A stretch of DNA of 64,000 bases from Halobaculum litoreum (GCF_030127125.1 NZ_CP126156.1:2418001-2482000), one strand, 5' to 3'. Numbered from the stretch's first letter, positions 1 to 9,717 are shown. Numbers and translations are program-made. Notes: generated by a model not told the origin, from the sequence alone.

Positions 1-385
1 CGACCGCGGCGCCGGTGCCGGCGATCGCGCCGATCTCGGTGGCGAAGCCGAACACGAGCCACGCGACGCCGGCCATCGCGACCGAGAAGGCGATCACCGG
101 GCGGCGCCCGCGCTCGTCGGAGATGCGGCCGAGCGTCGGCGCCGCGAGGAACTGCGCCAGCGAGTAGGAGGCGGCCGTCAGCCCGATGAACACGTCCGAG
201 ACGCCGAACGAGCGCACGTAGAACGGGAGGATCGGGATGACGACGCCGAAGCCGAGCAGGTCGAGGAAGACGACGCCGATGACGACCGCGACGGCGCGCC
301 GGGAGCCGCCCGCGCGGTCGCCGTCGGTCGACGACCCGGCCGCCGCCGCGTCGTCGGCGTCCGGATCGTCGGGCGAAGTGGTCAC
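1..385 (-). CDS. MFS transporter, N-terminal part (runs off left edge)
   Basis: This is the first ~128 residues of a major facilitator superfamily exporter, read leftward and cut by the window edge. A GTG start at 385 is followed by about 35 acidic, Ala-rich residues, then a first membrane helix ending in a Gly/Pro-rich stretch (LLGFGVVIPILPF). A second helix pair follows, with the classic MFS motif A (LGRISDERGRRP) in the loop between helices 2 and 3. The pattern resembles the TetA-like drug:H+ antiporter branch, which exports small molecules across the cytoplasmic membrane. The substrate cannot be told from this fragment. The neighbouring gene at 481 is divergent, so the ~95 bases between them carry both promoters. 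Confidence 0.85.
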   Translation of the reverse strand, partial: MTTSPDDPDADDAAAAGSSTDGDRAGGSRRAVAVVIGVVFLDLLGFGVVIPILPFYVRSFGVSDVFIGLTAASYSLAQFLAAPTLGRISDERGRRPVIAFSVAMAGVAWLVFGFATEIGAIAGTGAAV

Positions 386-452
386 GGCGGACGGTCGGCG
401 TGGGGGAACTTAGCGGTCGTGGTCGGGGCCCGCCACTCGACGGAGAAGACAC

Positions 453-456
453 TTAC
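453..456 (+). promoter_or_regulatory. TATA-like element for the gene at 481
   Basis: The sequence ACTTACC is centred about 26 nt before the ATG at 481 and there is no Shine-Dalgarno. This fits a leaderless haloarchaeal promoter and supports 481 over an in-frame ATG at 400. Confidence 0.5.
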
Positions 457-480
457 CGCGCCGCCGAGGACCCGCCGGCG

Positions 481-1233
481 ATGCCCTCCGATCGCACCGC
501 GCTCGTGGTCGTCCTCGTCGGCCTCCTCCTGCTGCCGGGACCGGCGTACGCGTTCGCGCTCGACGCCGCCGACGGGCCCGAGCGGCACCGCTCCCCGACC
601 GGCTACGCGGCGACCGAGATCGCCGTCGGGAACGACTCGGTGCTCGCCGAGCGGTACGCGTCGTCGCTCACGTTCCGCCCCGAGTCGTTCCGGTACCGCC
701 ACGTCCGCAACGACTTCCGCGCGCCCAACCGGACGCGCGAGACGCTGGAGACCGCGATGGCGACCGGCTCCGCGACGGTGGACTCGGACGCAGTCGCCGC
801 CGACGTCCGGCAACTCCGCCGCAACTACACGTTCCTCTCGGCCGAGTACGACACCTACCACACGTTCGCGCTGGCCGACGGGGAGGTGACGACGACCGTC
901 GCCAACGAGTCCGACGTCGCGGCGGCCGTGCGTGCGGAATTGGTCGTGTCGTACGATGACCTCCCGCCCGCCGAACGGCGGACCTTCCGGAAGATCCGCA
1001 ACGCGACCGAATCCGAGGCGGCGTACGACTACCGCCCGTGGAACGACGAGCCGGTTCCCGAGGAGCCGATCGTCGAGCGCGACGGGACGCACTACGCCGT
1101 CGAGGTCGTCTCCCACACGGACGACTTCTCGTTCCCCGACGGGCTCTTCCTCGGATTGGTCGGCAGCGGCGTCGGGGTGGTCGCGGTGCTGGCGGGGGTG
1201 GGGACGCTCGGGTACAATCGCTGGCGGGCCTGA
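481..1233 (+). CDS. Conserved exported protein with C-terminal membrane anchor
   Basis: A 250-residue protein with a signal peptide at residues ~8-24 (ALVVVLVGLLLLPGPAYAFA), an acidic extracellular domain, and a single C-terminal helix (LFLGLVGSGVGVVAVLAGVG) followed by a short basic tail. It is therefore probably anchored in the membrane with its body outside the cell. The body contains no Cys and no catalytic motif I recognise. Two YR/YRYR-like Arg/Tyr segments and an N-x-T site are visible. The start at 481 was chosen over 400 because the hydrophobic signal begins a few residues later and a TATA element lies 26 nt upstream. Function unknown. Confidence 0.75.
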   Translation: MPSDRTALVVVLVGLLLLPGPAYAFALDAADGPERHRSPTGYAATEIAVGNDSVLAERYASSLTFRPESFRYRHVRNDFRAPNRTRETLETAMATGSATVDSDAVAADVRQLRRNYTFLSAEYDTYHTFALADGEVTTTVANESDVAAAVRAELVVSYDDLPPAERRTFRKIRNATESEAAYDYRPWNDEPVPEEPIVERDGTHYAVEVVSHTDDFSFPDGLFLGLVGSGVGVVAVLAGVGTLGYNRWRA

Positions 1234-1256
1234 CGACGCCGTCCGCGGCGGCGGGA

Positions 1257-1844
1257 TCAGCCGTGACGCTCGATGACGCGTTTGGCGGCCTGCGCCTTCT
1301 CCTTCCAGCCGTAGCCGGCCTCGTACACGTGTCGCTTGCTGTCGACGAGCTGTTCGGGCGAGGACTCCTCGAAGCCGCCGCGGTCCCACGTCCCGGAGGC
1401 GTGGAGCCAGTCGATCACGTTCTGGCGCGTCTCCTGCCACGAGAGGCCGACCATCTCGTACCACGCGACCATCGCGAACACGCTGTTGTCGTGACAGCCG
1501 GGGTAGCTCCCCTTCCGGTAGATGGTCGCCATCGGCTCGCGGGTCGGCTCCGAGACCTCCTCGCGGTAGCGTTCGGCGGTGAGCAGACGGAGCGTGTCGC
1601 CGTCCTCCTCGACGCGTCCCTCGCGCCGGAGGAGGTCCAGCGCCGCGCGGTGGAGCCCCGACCACTCGTCGTGGACGGCGTGTTGGAGCGCGGACTCGGT
1701 GACGGCGCCGTCGACGAGGACGGTGAGCACGTCGGTGTACGCCTTCTCGACGTGGTGCCACTCGGTCCCCTCGAAGTCGCAGTCGGCGTCGTGGAGGCTG
1801 TTCGTGGTGCGACAGCCGGGGCAGGGGTACGCGAACCGGGGCAC
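1257..1844 (-). CDS. Conserved haloarchaeal protein with N-terminal zinc-finger-like Cys cluster
   Basis: A 195-residue cytoplasmic protein starting at GTG (1844). The first 25 residues hold a CPGC pair, a further C-D-C-D-like segment and a His-His pair (WHHVEKAY), which suggests a bound zinc. A winged-helix-like stretch follows (VTESALQHAVHDEWSGLHRAALDLLRREGRVEE at ~48-80 in outline: helix, turn, helix, then basic strand). A C-terminal half rich in Trp/Tyr contains a HDNSVFAMVAWYEMV segment. There is no membrane segment. It may bind nucleic acid, but this is inference. I recognise it only as a protein type common in haloarchaea. Confidence 0.7.
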   Translation of the reverse strand: MPRFAYPCPGCRTTNSLHDADCDFEGTEWHHVEKAYTDVLTVLVDGAVTESALQHAVHDEWSGLHRAALDLLRREGRVEEDGDTLRLLTAERYREEVSEPTREPMATIYRKGSYPGCHDNSVFAMVAWYEMVGLSWQETRQNVIDWLHASGTWDRGGFEESSPEQLVDSKRHVYEAGYGWKEKAQAAKRVIERHG

Positions 1845-1902
1845 GGTCGTCCGTGTGTTGGGGGAGTCGACGGCTTAGGTGTCGTGGTTCGTCGCGCCGG
1901 GC

Positions 1903-2641
1903 TCAGTCGTCGCCGGCGTCGACGGGGAGCGTGCTCACGTCGCGCACGTCGGCCGCGCGCTCGCCGACGAGGCCGGCCGTCAGCGCGTCGCGGACCGCGG
2001 CGGGGTCGTCGGGGCCGCCGGCCGCGGCGACGGAGCCGACCGTGTCGGGGTCGAACGGCACGCCGAGCGCGTCGTACACCGGCGCGAGCACCGCCCGGAT
2101 CGGCCCCCGCTGAGCGACGGTCACGCAGCCGGAGACGAGCGCGGCGTCCTGCCGGACGCGCTGGGCGATGCCCGCCACCTTCCCGCCGTCGACGGCGCGC
2201 ACGGAGTAGTCGCCCGGACAGTAGGAGGCGGGCGGCTCCCCGCGCTCGACGTCCGCGCCGGCGTCGCGGAGCGCGGCGACGAGCGTCGCGACCGCGGCCT
2301 CGTAGCGCTCGGTCAGCCCCGTCCGGGCGTCCGCGAGGGGACGGCGCGGGCGAACGCCAGCGTCGACTCGGCGTACGCGACCGCCCGGCCGCCGACGGAG
2401 CGCTCGACCGGGGGAACCCGTGTTCGCGGGCGGCCGCCGTCGCCCGCGGGTAGCCGTCCGCGCGGGCGTCGCGACGACCGAACGCGAGCGACCGCCCGGG
2501 CGCCCACACCCGCACCGCCGGCACGCCCGTCTCGCCGGCCTCGTCGAGCATCGCGGCGGTGGCGGCGCGGTCGGCGTCGCGGTCCGCCCGGCGCCCGCGG
2601 TACACCCGAACGCGCCCGCCGTCCCCGTCGTCGGTCGTCAC
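1903..2641 (-). CDS. Lipoate/biotin--protein ligase family protein (frame broken twice)
   Basis: Read through two frame changes, this gives a ~246-residue member of the LplA/biotin-lipoate A/B ligase family, which attaches lipoate (or octanoate) to carrier lysines of 2-oxoacid dehydrogenase and glycine cleavage proteins. The N-terminal part has VRVWAPGRSLAFGRRD. The middle has the characteristic RSVGGRAVAY segment (family RRxxGGGAVYH-like). The C-terminal part has CPGDYSVRAVDGGKVAGIAQR, matching the family's 'gKiaGiAQ' motif. The breaks fall at a run of five G (plus strand 2410-2414) and a run of four G (2337-2340). Adding one base to each restores a single frame (739+2 bases = 247 codons). 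Start is GTG at 2641. A sequencing error is likelier than decay. Confidence 0.8.
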
Positions 2642-2693
2642 GCCCGTCGCTCGGAGTCGGGTCGCCTAAGCGCTTGCGTCGCCTGCGACGGGT

Positions 2694-3640
2694 ATGGACG
2701 AGTCGGGGGCGTCGAGGGCGTCGACCGAGTCGCCGGCGCCGGTCGCGGTGCCGGCGTCGGTGCTCGCGCGCTACCGCAAGTTCTCGCTGTACAACTCCCC
2801 GTACCCGGCCCACGACCGGGCGTGTGCCGTCGACCTGTACCCCGCCTCGAACGTCGGCGGCTCGCCGGTCGCCGGCGAGGTGGTCGACACCCGGACCGTG
2901 CGGTGTCCCGACCGCGAGTACGCCGTCGACCACGACCACCTGATCGTCGTCGACACCGGCGACCGCCTCGCGCGCGTCCTCCACGTCGACCCCGCGGTCG
3001 ACGCCGGCGACGAGGTGGCCGTCGGCGACCCTTTGGGCGAGTTGGTGCGCTCGGGCTTCTTCGGCCGGTGGGTCGACAACCACGTCCACCTCGAGTTCCG
3101 CGAGCGCGACCGGAACCCGTATCGCGCGTCGGGGTCGCTCCCGCTGGTCGCCGACTGCGACGTGACGCCGCTGGCGTGGGACGGCACCGGCACGGTCGTC
3201 GAGACGGGGCCGAGCCACGCGGTGCTGGACGCGCCCGCGCCGCCCGCGCCGGCCGCCGGCGACGCGGGGACGTTCGTCGCCGTGGCCGACGACGACGGTC
3301 GGCCGCTCGACGGCGGGCTCGCCCACTACACGGGCGGCGGCGTCCCCGGACGGGGCGCGGACGGCGCGCCCGCCGAGGGGAGCCGGCCGACGGCGAGCGC
3401 GTCCGGTTCCTCGGCGCCGACGCCGGGACGCGACGCGGCCGCCACGTCGACTGGGCCGACGTGGCGGTGCTCGCGAACGGCGAGCGGATCACCGGGCTGT
3501 CGCTGTTCGCCGCCCGCGGCGACGCGGCCGCGGGGGCGAAACTCGTCACGCGACCCGAGGCCGGGGACCCGACGTTCGCCGTCGGCGACGAGGTCAGCGT
3601 GGCGGTCGTCGCCGCCGACGACCCCGTGCGGCTGGGGTGA
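2694..3640 (+). CDS. M23 (LytM-like) fold protein, haloarchaeal (frame broken once)
   Basis: About 315 residues after correction. Residues ~40-150 resemble the duplicated-hybrid-motif fold of M23/LytM peptidases: HDRACAVDLYP near the start, a VxAGDEVAVGDPLGELVRSGFFG turn region, and a closing HVHLEF equivalent to the family HxH metal motif. The other zinc ligands are less clear, so peptidase activity is uncertain. Archaea lack murein, so the substrate is unknown. The C-terminal half is a beta-rich extension (GADAGTRRGRHVDWADV). The frame changes by one base at a run of four G (3377-3380); a fifth G would join the two halves in one frame of 316 codons. No signal peptide is seen, so it is probably cytoplasmic. 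Confidence 0.6.
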
Positions 3641-3707
3641 GCCGGCCGAGCGGGGGCGCCGCGGCCGCCGGTGGCGTTTTGTCGCGCGGCCGCGAGGTGT
3701 CGCCAGC

Positions 3708-4568
3708 ATGGACCGTCGTCTCCGCGTCGCCCTCGCGGTCGTTCTCGTCGTTCTCCTCGTCGCGGCCGGCGCGGTCGGGTTCGGCGTCTACCGGTTCGTC
3801 CAGCCCGTCCCCGAGTCGTACAGCCACACCGCCGAGTACCGGGCGTACGTCCAGCCGAACGCGACGCTGACGAACGTGACGCTGTACCTCCCGCTGCCCG
3901 TCGAGAACGGGAGCAGTCCCGTCGGCGACGCGGTCGTCGCCGGCTCGCCGGGCGCCGTCGACGCGCCGCCCGACTGGACGGTCGCGGTCGTCGACACCGA
4001 CTACGGCCCGATGCTCGCGCTGGAGTTCGCCGAACTGACGCCCGCGTACCGCGAGCGCCCGCCGCCGCGGCCGATCACCGACGACGGCGCGACGGACACG
4101 CCGAGCGCGGCGACCCCGACGGCCGCGCCCGGGACGACGCCGATCCGGACGCTCGACTACTACCTCGTGAACGTCGAACTGGCGTTCGACGACCCCATCG
4201 ACACGCGCTCGCCGGCCGACTCCGAGCCCGTGCTCCGGCCGCGACTGAACGCGACCGAGACCGACTGTCCGGTCCCGGCGGGCGAGGACGCCGCGTGCCG
4301 GTCGTTCGGCACCCGGCTGTTCCTCTCGTACGAGGCGCCGGCCGACGCGACGCTCGACGTGCTCGTCACCTACGAGGCGCGCAACGACTGGTTCGCCGGC
4401 GGCTGGACGGGCAACGCCTTCCGGCAGACGGCCGGCGTCGTCGTGTCCGGCGACGGTCCCGGCTGGGTCGCGGTCCGGGGCGAGGAGGAGACGGGCGTGG
4501 GGACGTACCGGGGCGCGCCGGCCGCGGTCGTCGGGGACCCGGGAGCCGTCGCGGTCCGGTCCGGCTGA
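3708..4568 (+). CDS. Conserved membrane-anchored exported protein
   Basis: A 286-residue protein with a strong N-terminal helix (residues ~7-27, [22 protein letters not shown]) that is either an uncleaved anchor or a signal peptide. The rest is hydrophilic, with several N-x-T/S sequons ([16 protein letters not shown]) suggesting an extracellular glycosylated domain. A low-complexity Thr/Pro/Ala stretch at ~125-145 acts as a linker. Two Cys in [14 protein letters not shown] may form a disulfide. No catalytic motif is recognised. It follows the M23-like gene by 67 bases on the same strand. Confidence 0.65.
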   Translation: MDRRLRVALAVVLVVLLVAAGAVGFGVYRFVQPVPESYSHTAEYRAYVQPNATLTNVTLYLPLPVENGSSPVGDAVVAGSPGAVDAPPDWTVAVVDTDYGPMLALEFAELTPAYRERPPPRPITDDGATDTPSAATPTAAPGTTPIRTLDYYLVNVELAFDDPIDTRSPADSEPVLRPRLNATETDCPVPAGEDAACRSFGTRLFLSYEAPADATLDVLVTYEARNDWFAGGWTGNAFRQTAGVVVSGDGPGWVAVRGEEETGVGTYRGAPAAVVGDPGAVAVRSG

Positions 4569-4717
4569 GCAGCGACGCCGGGGGACCCGCCGCCGCGGGC
4601 TCGGCCTCGCCGGTCGCGCCGCGTCCCGCGCGCGCCGCGGACTCGCCCGCTCGTCCTCGCACGCCCCGGACCACGCTTTCGACGGTCTTTTCTCTCACCG
4701 CCGAGCAGTACCCCGTA

Positions 4718-5131
4718 ATGGCCGAATTCAAGATCGTCGTGGGCGACGACGCCGGCGACACGCGGCAGTTCGACGTCGACGGACAGGACGCCAACCGATT
4801 CCTCGGACGCGAGATCGGCGAGGAGGTCGACGGCGCGGCCGTCGGCGCCGACGGCGTCGACCTGATCATCACCGGCGGCTCCGACAAGGCCGGCCGTCCG
4901 ATGCGCGAGGACGTCCCCGGCGGCGACCTGAAGGAGCTCCTGCTGGAGGGCGGCGTCGGCTACAAGCCCTCGCGCGACGGCGAGCGCAAGCGCGTCACCG
5001 TCCGCGGCCGGCAGGTCTCCGAGGAGACCGTCCAGATCAACGCCCGCGTCGAGGGCTCCATCGCGACGGCGCTCGGCGAGGACGAGGAAGCGACCGAGGC
5101 GGACGCCGACGACGAGGACGACGAGGAGTAA
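4718..5131 (+). CDS. rps6e: 30S ribosomal protein S6e
   Basis: A 137-residue small-subunit protein found only in archaea and eukaryotes. The N-terminal [12 protein letters not shown], the central [10 protein letters not shown]...[15 protein letters not shown] block and the basic [20 protein letters not shown] segment are all family hallmarks. Family members in archaea are ~125-140 residues, so this is full length. It ends in a strongly acidic tail, as in other halophiles. A TTTT element lies 28 nt before the ATG. Confidence 0.97.
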   Translation: MAEFKIVVGDDAGDTRQFDVDGQDANRFLGREIGEEVDGAAVGADGVDLIITGGSDKAGRPMREDVPGGDLKELLLEGGVGYKPSRDGERKRVTVRGRQVSEETVQINARVEGSIATALGEDEEATEADADDEDDEE

Positions 5132-5203
5132 CGTCGGTTCCTTCTTCCGCTCTCACGGCCGCGAGCGGCCGCGCCGCCGCCGCAGACGTGTCGGCGCCCG
5201 GCG

Positions 5204-6631
5204 TCACTCGCCGCCGACGGCGACGTCCGTGAACTCGAAGCGCGCGCCGCCGTCGGCGGACTCCACGACCGTGACGGTCCAGCCGTGCGCGGCGGCGATG
5301 CGCTCGACGATGGAGAGCCCGTAGCCGGTCCCCTTCCTGACGGTCGTGTACCCGCCGGCGAACACCTCCTCGCGCTCGGACTCGGGGATGCCGACGCCGT
5401 CGTCCGCCACGTAGAACCCCGTCCCGTCGTCGAGGAGGCCGACGGCGATCGTCACCGTCTCGTCGTTGTGCTCGATGGCGTTGCGTAGGAGGTTCTCGAT
5501 GGCCTCCCGGAGGCGGGCCGGGTCGCACTCGACGGGGCCGCTCGAGTCGATCCGGAGCGTCGCGCCGGCCATCGCGACGGTCCCCTCGGCCGACTCGACG
5601 ACCTCGGCGAGGTCGACCGCTCGGGTGTCGCCGATGTCGTCGCCGGAGCGGGCCAGCGTGAGGAGGTCCGAGAGGAGTTCGTCGATCCGGTCGATCCCGC
5701 GTTCGACCGGGTCGAGGTGGTCCAACTCGCCCGTCTCGCGAACGAGGTCGAGGTGTCCGCTCGCCACGTTCACCGGGTTGCGGAGGTCGTGTGCGATCGT
5801 CGACGCGAAGCGGTCGAGCCGTTCGTTCGCGTTCGCCAGTTCGCGCTCGCGGAGCTTCCGGTCGGTGATCTCGTGTGTGAACCCCGTCATGCGCACCACC
5901 TCGCCGTCCTCGACGACCGGCTCACAGTGCGACTCCGCCCACACCTCCACCGAGTCGGACTGCCGGATGCGGTACTCGACGCTCTGCGGGGTGCCGCCGC
6001 TGGCCCGCTCCATCGCCAGCCGCACGCGGTCCCGGTCGTCCGGGTGGATGCGTTCGAGGAACGACGCGGGCTCCTCGTACAGCCGCTCGGCCGACTGCCC
6101 GAACAGGCGCTCGTGTGCCTCCCCGTTGATGAACAGGAGCTGCGACCAGTCCGGCGAGAACGTCCACAGCACGTCGTCGGCGACCGACGCGAGTTCGCGC
6201 AGGCGCTCGTTCGTCTCCGTGGCGCGGCGTTCGGCCCGTCTGCGGGCCACGTACGTCTCGATCTTCCGGGCCAGCAGCGCGTGTTGGCTCTCGACGGCGT
6301 CGCGGACGACGTAGTCGGTGACCCCCGCCGAGATGGCCTCGCTGGCCACCCGTTCGTCCCCGGTCTCCGCGAAGAGGATGAACGGGAGTTCGGGGTCGGT
6401 CTCGCGGAGCCGCCGGAGGAACGCGATCCCCGTCCCGCCGGGCATCGAGTAGTCGCTGACGACGCAGTCGGGCGCGCCCGTCCGGACGCGGTCGAGCCCC
6501 GCCGCGACCGACGACGCCGTCGTCACGTCGAACCGATCGTCGTGCCGCTCGAGCCCGACCGCGAAGAGGTCGCGCAGGTCGTCGTCGTCGTCGACGTACA
6601 GCACCCGGATCGCGTCGTCGATGCCACTCAT
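5204..6631 (-). CDS. Hybrid sensor histidine kinase (receiver-PAS-HisKA-HATPase)
   Basis: A 475-residue soluble two-component sensor. Residues ~8-125 form a receiver domain with acidic pocket DDDDD (14-18) and phospho-acceptor D60 (VSDYSMPGG). The usual conserved Lys near position 110 is Arg here (YVVRD). Residues ~145-258 are a PAS domain with a PAC-like end. H281 in AHDLRNP is the phospho-accepting His. The HATPase domain has an N box (NLLRNAIEHND), G1 (DDGVGIP) and G2 (GTGYGLSI). No membrane helix is present, so it should sense a cytoplasmic signal. This receiver-first architecture is common in haloarchaea. No partner regulator is adjacent. Confidence 0.93.
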   Translation of the reverse strand: MSGIDDAIRVLYVDDDDDLRDLFAVGLERHDDRFDVTTASSVAAGLDRVRTGAPDCVVSDYSMPGGTGIAFLRRLRETDPELPFILFAETGDERVASEAISAGVTDYVVRDAVESQHALLARKIETYVARRRAERRATETNERLRELASVADDVLWTFSPDWSQLLFINGEAHERLFGQSAERLYEEPASFLERIHPDDRDRVRLAMERASGGTPQSVEYRIRQSDSVEVWAESHCEPVVEDGEVVRMTGFTHEITDRKLRERELANANERLDRFASTIAHDLRNPVNVASGHLDLVRETGELDHLDPVERGIDRIDELLSDLLTLARSGDDIGDTRAVDLAEVVESAEGTVAMAGATLRIDSSGPVECDPARLREAIENLLRNAIEHNDETVTIAVGLLDDGTGFYVADDGVGIPESEREEVFAGGYTTVRKGTGYGLSIVERIAAAHGWTVTVVESADGGARFEFTDVAVGGE

Positions 6632-6734
6632 GACGTGGAGGTACGCAGTTCCGAGCGTTTACGAGTAACCCTTCTCACCCCCGGCGCCCCGCGCACGACG
6701 GACCGTCCGTCGGGGGCGGCCGGGACGGACGACC

Positions 6735-6740
6735 TTTTAC
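6735..6740 (+). promoter_or_regulatory. TATA-like element for the gene at 6764
   Basis: CCTTTTAC is centred 26-27 nt before the ATG at 6764, placing the transcript start at or next to the start codon. Confidence 0.5.
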
Positions 6741-6763
6741 GACTCGGCCGCCGACCCGGAGGC

Positions 6764-7234
6764 ATGACCGACGACGACGGCAAACTCGACGAGTTCCTCG
6801 CGGGCGACCGCCTCGACGACGTCGCCATCTACCTCACGCACGACCACCTCGACGAGCAGGGGAAGATCGCCGACATCGGCGAGGCCGTCGACGACGGCGT
6901 CGTCCTCGTCGTCCCCGGCGAGGAGGGGCGCAAGGCGTTCGCCGCCGGCACCGGGATGCAGGCGATGCAGTTCGCCAAGGAGGCGATGGGCCGCGACGGC
7001 GTCATCCACCCCGACCTCGGCGGCGGGGAGTGTCCCGACGCGGTCGCCGAGCCCCAGGCCGACCACGACACGGAGTTCGTGTTCGCGTTCGGCGAGGAGC
7101 GCAACGAGGAGGTCGGCGGCCTGTACGCCGAGGGCGACGTGATGCACGCGTACGCCCACTGCTCGTGTGGCACCGACTACTCGCACAAGTGGGTCATGGG
7201 CGCGTACAGCGAGGAGCCGGCGGCCGGAGAGTAA
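6764..7234 (+). CDS. Conserved haloarchaeal protein (DUF5807-like)
   Basis: A 156-residue acidic soluble protein starting MTDDDGKLDEFLAGDRLDDVA. It has an alternating strand-turn pattern around VVLVVPGEEGRKAF, and a C-terminal H-x-H-C-x-C segment (AYAHCSCGTDYSHKW) that could bind a metal. It matches, from memory, a short family restricted to haloarchaea; the family number is not certain. No enzyme motif is recognised. It stands alone between a divergent kinase gene and a convergent alcohol dehydrogenase. Confidence 0.7.
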   Translation: MTDDDGKLDEFLAGDRLDDVAIYLTHDHLDEQGKIADIGEAVDDGVVLVVPGEEGRKAFAAGTGMQAMQFAKEAMGRDGVIHPDLGGGECPDAVAEPQADHDTEFVFAFGEERNEEVGGLYAEGDVMHAYAHCSCGTDYSHKWVMGAYSEEPAAGE

Positions 7235-7270
7235 GCGTCGGCGGCCGCCGGGCGGGTGGATCGCCGCCCG

Positions 7271-8275
7271 CTACGGCTCCAAGACGACGCGGAACCGCGC
7301 CTCGTTCTCGATCATCCGGTCGTACGCGGCGTGCACCTCGTCGAGGGCGAACGTCTCCACCTCGGGCGTGATCTCGCGGAGGTCGCTGAACTCGAGGGTG
7401 TCCTGCGAGTCACGGGCGTTCCCGGAGGCCCACCCGTCGACGCCGCCGCGGACGCCGACGAGCGACTGGGCGTTCACGCTCACCTCCTCCCCGGGGACGC
7501 CGACGACGACGACGCGCCCGTCGGTGCCGAGGCCGTCGACGACCGACTCGATGGCCGGCGCCGACGGCGCGGTCGCGAGCACCACGTCCGCGCCGCCCAG
7601 TTCCCGGAGGGCTTCGGCCGCGTCCGCCTCGGCGGCGTTCACGAAGTGGTCCGCGCCCAGTTCGTACGCCAGTTCCTCCTTGTCCGGGGAGCGCGACAGC
7701 GCGACCGTCTCGAAGCCGGCGGCGCGGGCGTACTGGATCCCGAGGTGTCCGAGTCCGCCGACGCCCTGCACGGCGACGAGGTCGCCCGGCCGCGCGTCGG
7801 TGTTGCGCAGGGCGTTGAACGTCGTGACGCCCGCACATAGCAGCGGCGCGGCGTCGACGGCGTCGAGGTCCGCGGGGACCGCCGCCAGCGCCTCCGCGGG
7901 CGCGGTCATGTACTCGGCGTAGCCGCCGTCGTACGCGATGCCCGTGATCTGTGCGTCCTCGCACTGCTGGAAGTCGCCGCGGCGGCAGGCGTCGCACTCG
8001 AAGCAGTGGCCGCCGTGCCAGCCGACGCCGACGCGGTCGCCCTCGCTCCACGCCGTCACGTCGTCGCCGACGGCGTCGACGCGGCCCGCGACCTCGTGGC
8101 CGGGCACCCGCGGGTAGTCGATCCCCGGGTACGCGCCCTCCTTCACGAACGCGTCGCTGTGACAGATGCCGCAGGCGTCGACCGCGACGCGCACCTCGCC
8201 GGCGGCCGGCTCGGGTGTCTCGACGTCGACGACCTCGAAGTCGGCGCCCGGTTCGGGGACCCGTGCCGCCCTCAT
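7271..8275 (-). CDS. Zinc-dependent alcohol dehydrogenase (MDR family)
   Basis: A 334-residue medium-chain dehydrogenase that oxidises an alcohol or reduces an aldehyde with NAD(P). Catalytic zinc ligands are seen in CGICHSD near residue 36 and GHE in VPGHEVAG. Structural zinc cysteines appear as CFECDACRRGDFQQC. The Rossmann motif is VQGVGGLGHLGIQYA at ~170, followed by LSRSPDKEE, where the Arg/Ser suggests possible NADP preference (inference). Length and motif order match the class of haloarchaeal and bacterial AdhP-like enzymes. The physiological substrate is unknown. It is convergent with the gene at 6764. Confidence 0.92.
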   Translation of the reverse strand: MRAARVPEPGADFEVVDVETPEPAAGEVRVAVDACGICHSDAFVKEGAYPGIDYPRVPGHEVAGRVDAVGDDVTAWSEGDRVGVGWHGGHCFECDACRRGDFQQCEDAQITGIAYDGGYAEYMTAPAEALAAVPADLDAVDAAPLLCAGVTTFNALRNTDARPGDLVAVQGVGGLGHLGIQYARAAGFETVALSRSPDKEELAYELGADHFVNAAEADAAEALRELGGADVVLATAPSAPAIESVVDGLGTDGRVVVVGVPGEEVSVNAQSLVGVRGGVDGWASGNARDSQDTLEFSDLREITPEVETFALDEVHAAYDRMIENEARFRVVLEP

Positions 8276-8373
8276 CGCGACTCACCGCACGCTGTCTGGT
8301 TCATGCGCCTCGGGGTTCGGGCGCGACACTGGTAGGTTGCGGGGCCGATCCCCGGCCGGCCGGGACGCGGGGG

Positions 8374-9576
8374 CTACTCCGCCGCGTCGGCGGCGTCCTC
8401 GGCGGCCGCCTCGGCGGCGACGGCCTCGAACGCCCGGAGGATGACGCGCTTGGCGGTGGCGCCCTCGGTCGTCCAGTGGTGGCCGTAGTCGAGCATGTCG
8501 TCGTAGATGTCCGGCTTACAGCCGGCGGCCTTCGGGTGGCCGCCGCCGTTCACCCGACCGGCGACCTCGTGGGCGCGTTCGAACCCCTCGGAGCCGCGGA
8601 TGGAGGCGGAGCCGGAGGGCTTGACGATCACGGCGGCGTCGGCGCCGTCCTGCCGGAGCGCGTCGGCGACCTCGTTCTGCGAGCACCGGCCGTAGGTGAC
8701 GCCGACGGTCCAGTCGCCGACCTCGTGGTGGACGGCGCGGTCGACGGCCTTCTCGACCAGCAGTTCCTTCTCGACGCGGCGGTGTTCGACGTACTCCACC
8801 GCCACGTCGGGCAGGGCGGCGCCGTACGCGCCGACGACGGCGGCGTACTCCTCGGCGCCGGTCCAGTAGGCGTAGTCCGCGAGGTCGTGCGAGCGGGGGT
8901 CCTCCTTGAGCCAGAGGTCGTGGTCGCGGGTGACGGCCGCCAGTTCGGTGAACCGCTCGTCGAACTCGTACTCCAGCGAGCGCAGGGTGACGTCCGTCGA
9001 GCACTCCTCGTCGCTCTCGCCGACGACGAGGTCGACGCCCAGCTCCCGGACCGACGCGGCCAGGTCCTCGTCCCACTGGTGGTGGTCGAACCACCGGACG
9101 GACTCGGCCGTGCGGACGACCTCGCGGAGGTCCGCCTCGATGTACTCGAACGCGTCGGGACAGATGTCGCAGACGAACACGTCGGTGCCGGCCTCGAGGA
9201 ACTCGGCGGCGTAGCCGAGGTCCTCCTCGAACGAGTGGGGGCCGGAGGGGAGCAGCGCGACCGGCGACTCCTCCCGGTCCTCGTCGTCGTCGGCGCCGTC
9301 CTCCTCGTCCGTGCCGTCGAGCTTCGCGCGGCGGCGCGTCTCGAACGGTTCGGGGTCGAGCGCGGCGTCGTACGCCTCGCGGATCAGCGCCACACAGCCC
9401 AGCCCGTCGGCGTCGGAGTCGGTGATCACGACCGCCTCGGCGCCCTCGACGGCCTCCTTGGCGCGTTCCTCGGCGCGGTCCTCGTCGAGCGAGTCGGGGT
9501 AGAAGAAGCCGGTGCCCGGGAGACGCGACTTGCGCTCCAAGGGGAGGGAACTGCTGTCGATGAGTTCGTCGTCCAT
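8374..9576 (-). CDS. DHH-family phosphoesterase (RecJ/NrnA-like)
   Basis: A 400-residue predicted phosphodiesterase or single-strand nuclease. The N-terminal DHH domain has VITDSDADGLG (motif I), FVCDICPD (motif II), and RWFDHHQWD with the family's DHH triplet. The DHHA1 domain near the end carries SIRGSEGFERAHEVAG and GGGHPKAAGCK, the substrate-binding GGGH motif. A low-complexity acidic stretch at ~90-100 and an Ala/Glu-rich C-terminus are haloarchaeal embellishments. The frame is open well upstream, but the ATG at 9576 is preceded 26 nt earlier by an AAAA promoter element and begins the recognisable protein. Confidence 0.9.
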   Translation of the reverse strand: MDDELIDSSSLPLERKSRLPGTGFFYPDSLDEDRAEERAKEAVEGAEAVVITDSDADGLGCVALIREAYDAALDPEPFETRRRAKLDGTDEEDGADDDEDREESPVALLPSGPHSFEEDLGYAAEFLEAGTDVFVCDICPDAFEYIEADLREVVRTAESVRWFDHHQWDEDLAASVRELGVDLVVGESDEECSTDVTLRSLEYEFDERFTELAAVTRDHDLWLKEDPRSHDLADYAYWTGAEEYAAVVGAYGAALPDVAVEYVEHRRVEKELLVEKAVDRAVHHEVGDWTVGVTYGRCSQNEVADALRQDGADAAVIVKPSGSASIRGSEGFERAHEVAGRVNGGGHPKAAGCKPDIYDDMLDYGHHWTTEGATAKRVILRAFEAVAAEAAAEDAADAAE

Positions 9577-9717
9577 ACCGCGGGGTTGGGACGTGTGGGG
9601 AAAACTGCGGTGGTGTACGCGGCCGGGCGGAGCGGGGCCACGACGACGCGAACGGCGAGGGAGCCGCAGGCACACGACCCCGAAGACACTTCGGCCGCCC
9701 ACACCACGGACCGACCG

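Noticed and set aside
382..3326. Several long open frames opposite or inside genes in the first 3.3 kb
   Set aside because: In DNA of this GC, wrong frames stay open by chance. These translate to Arg/Pro-rich low-complexity protein with no family feature and overlap well-supported genes.
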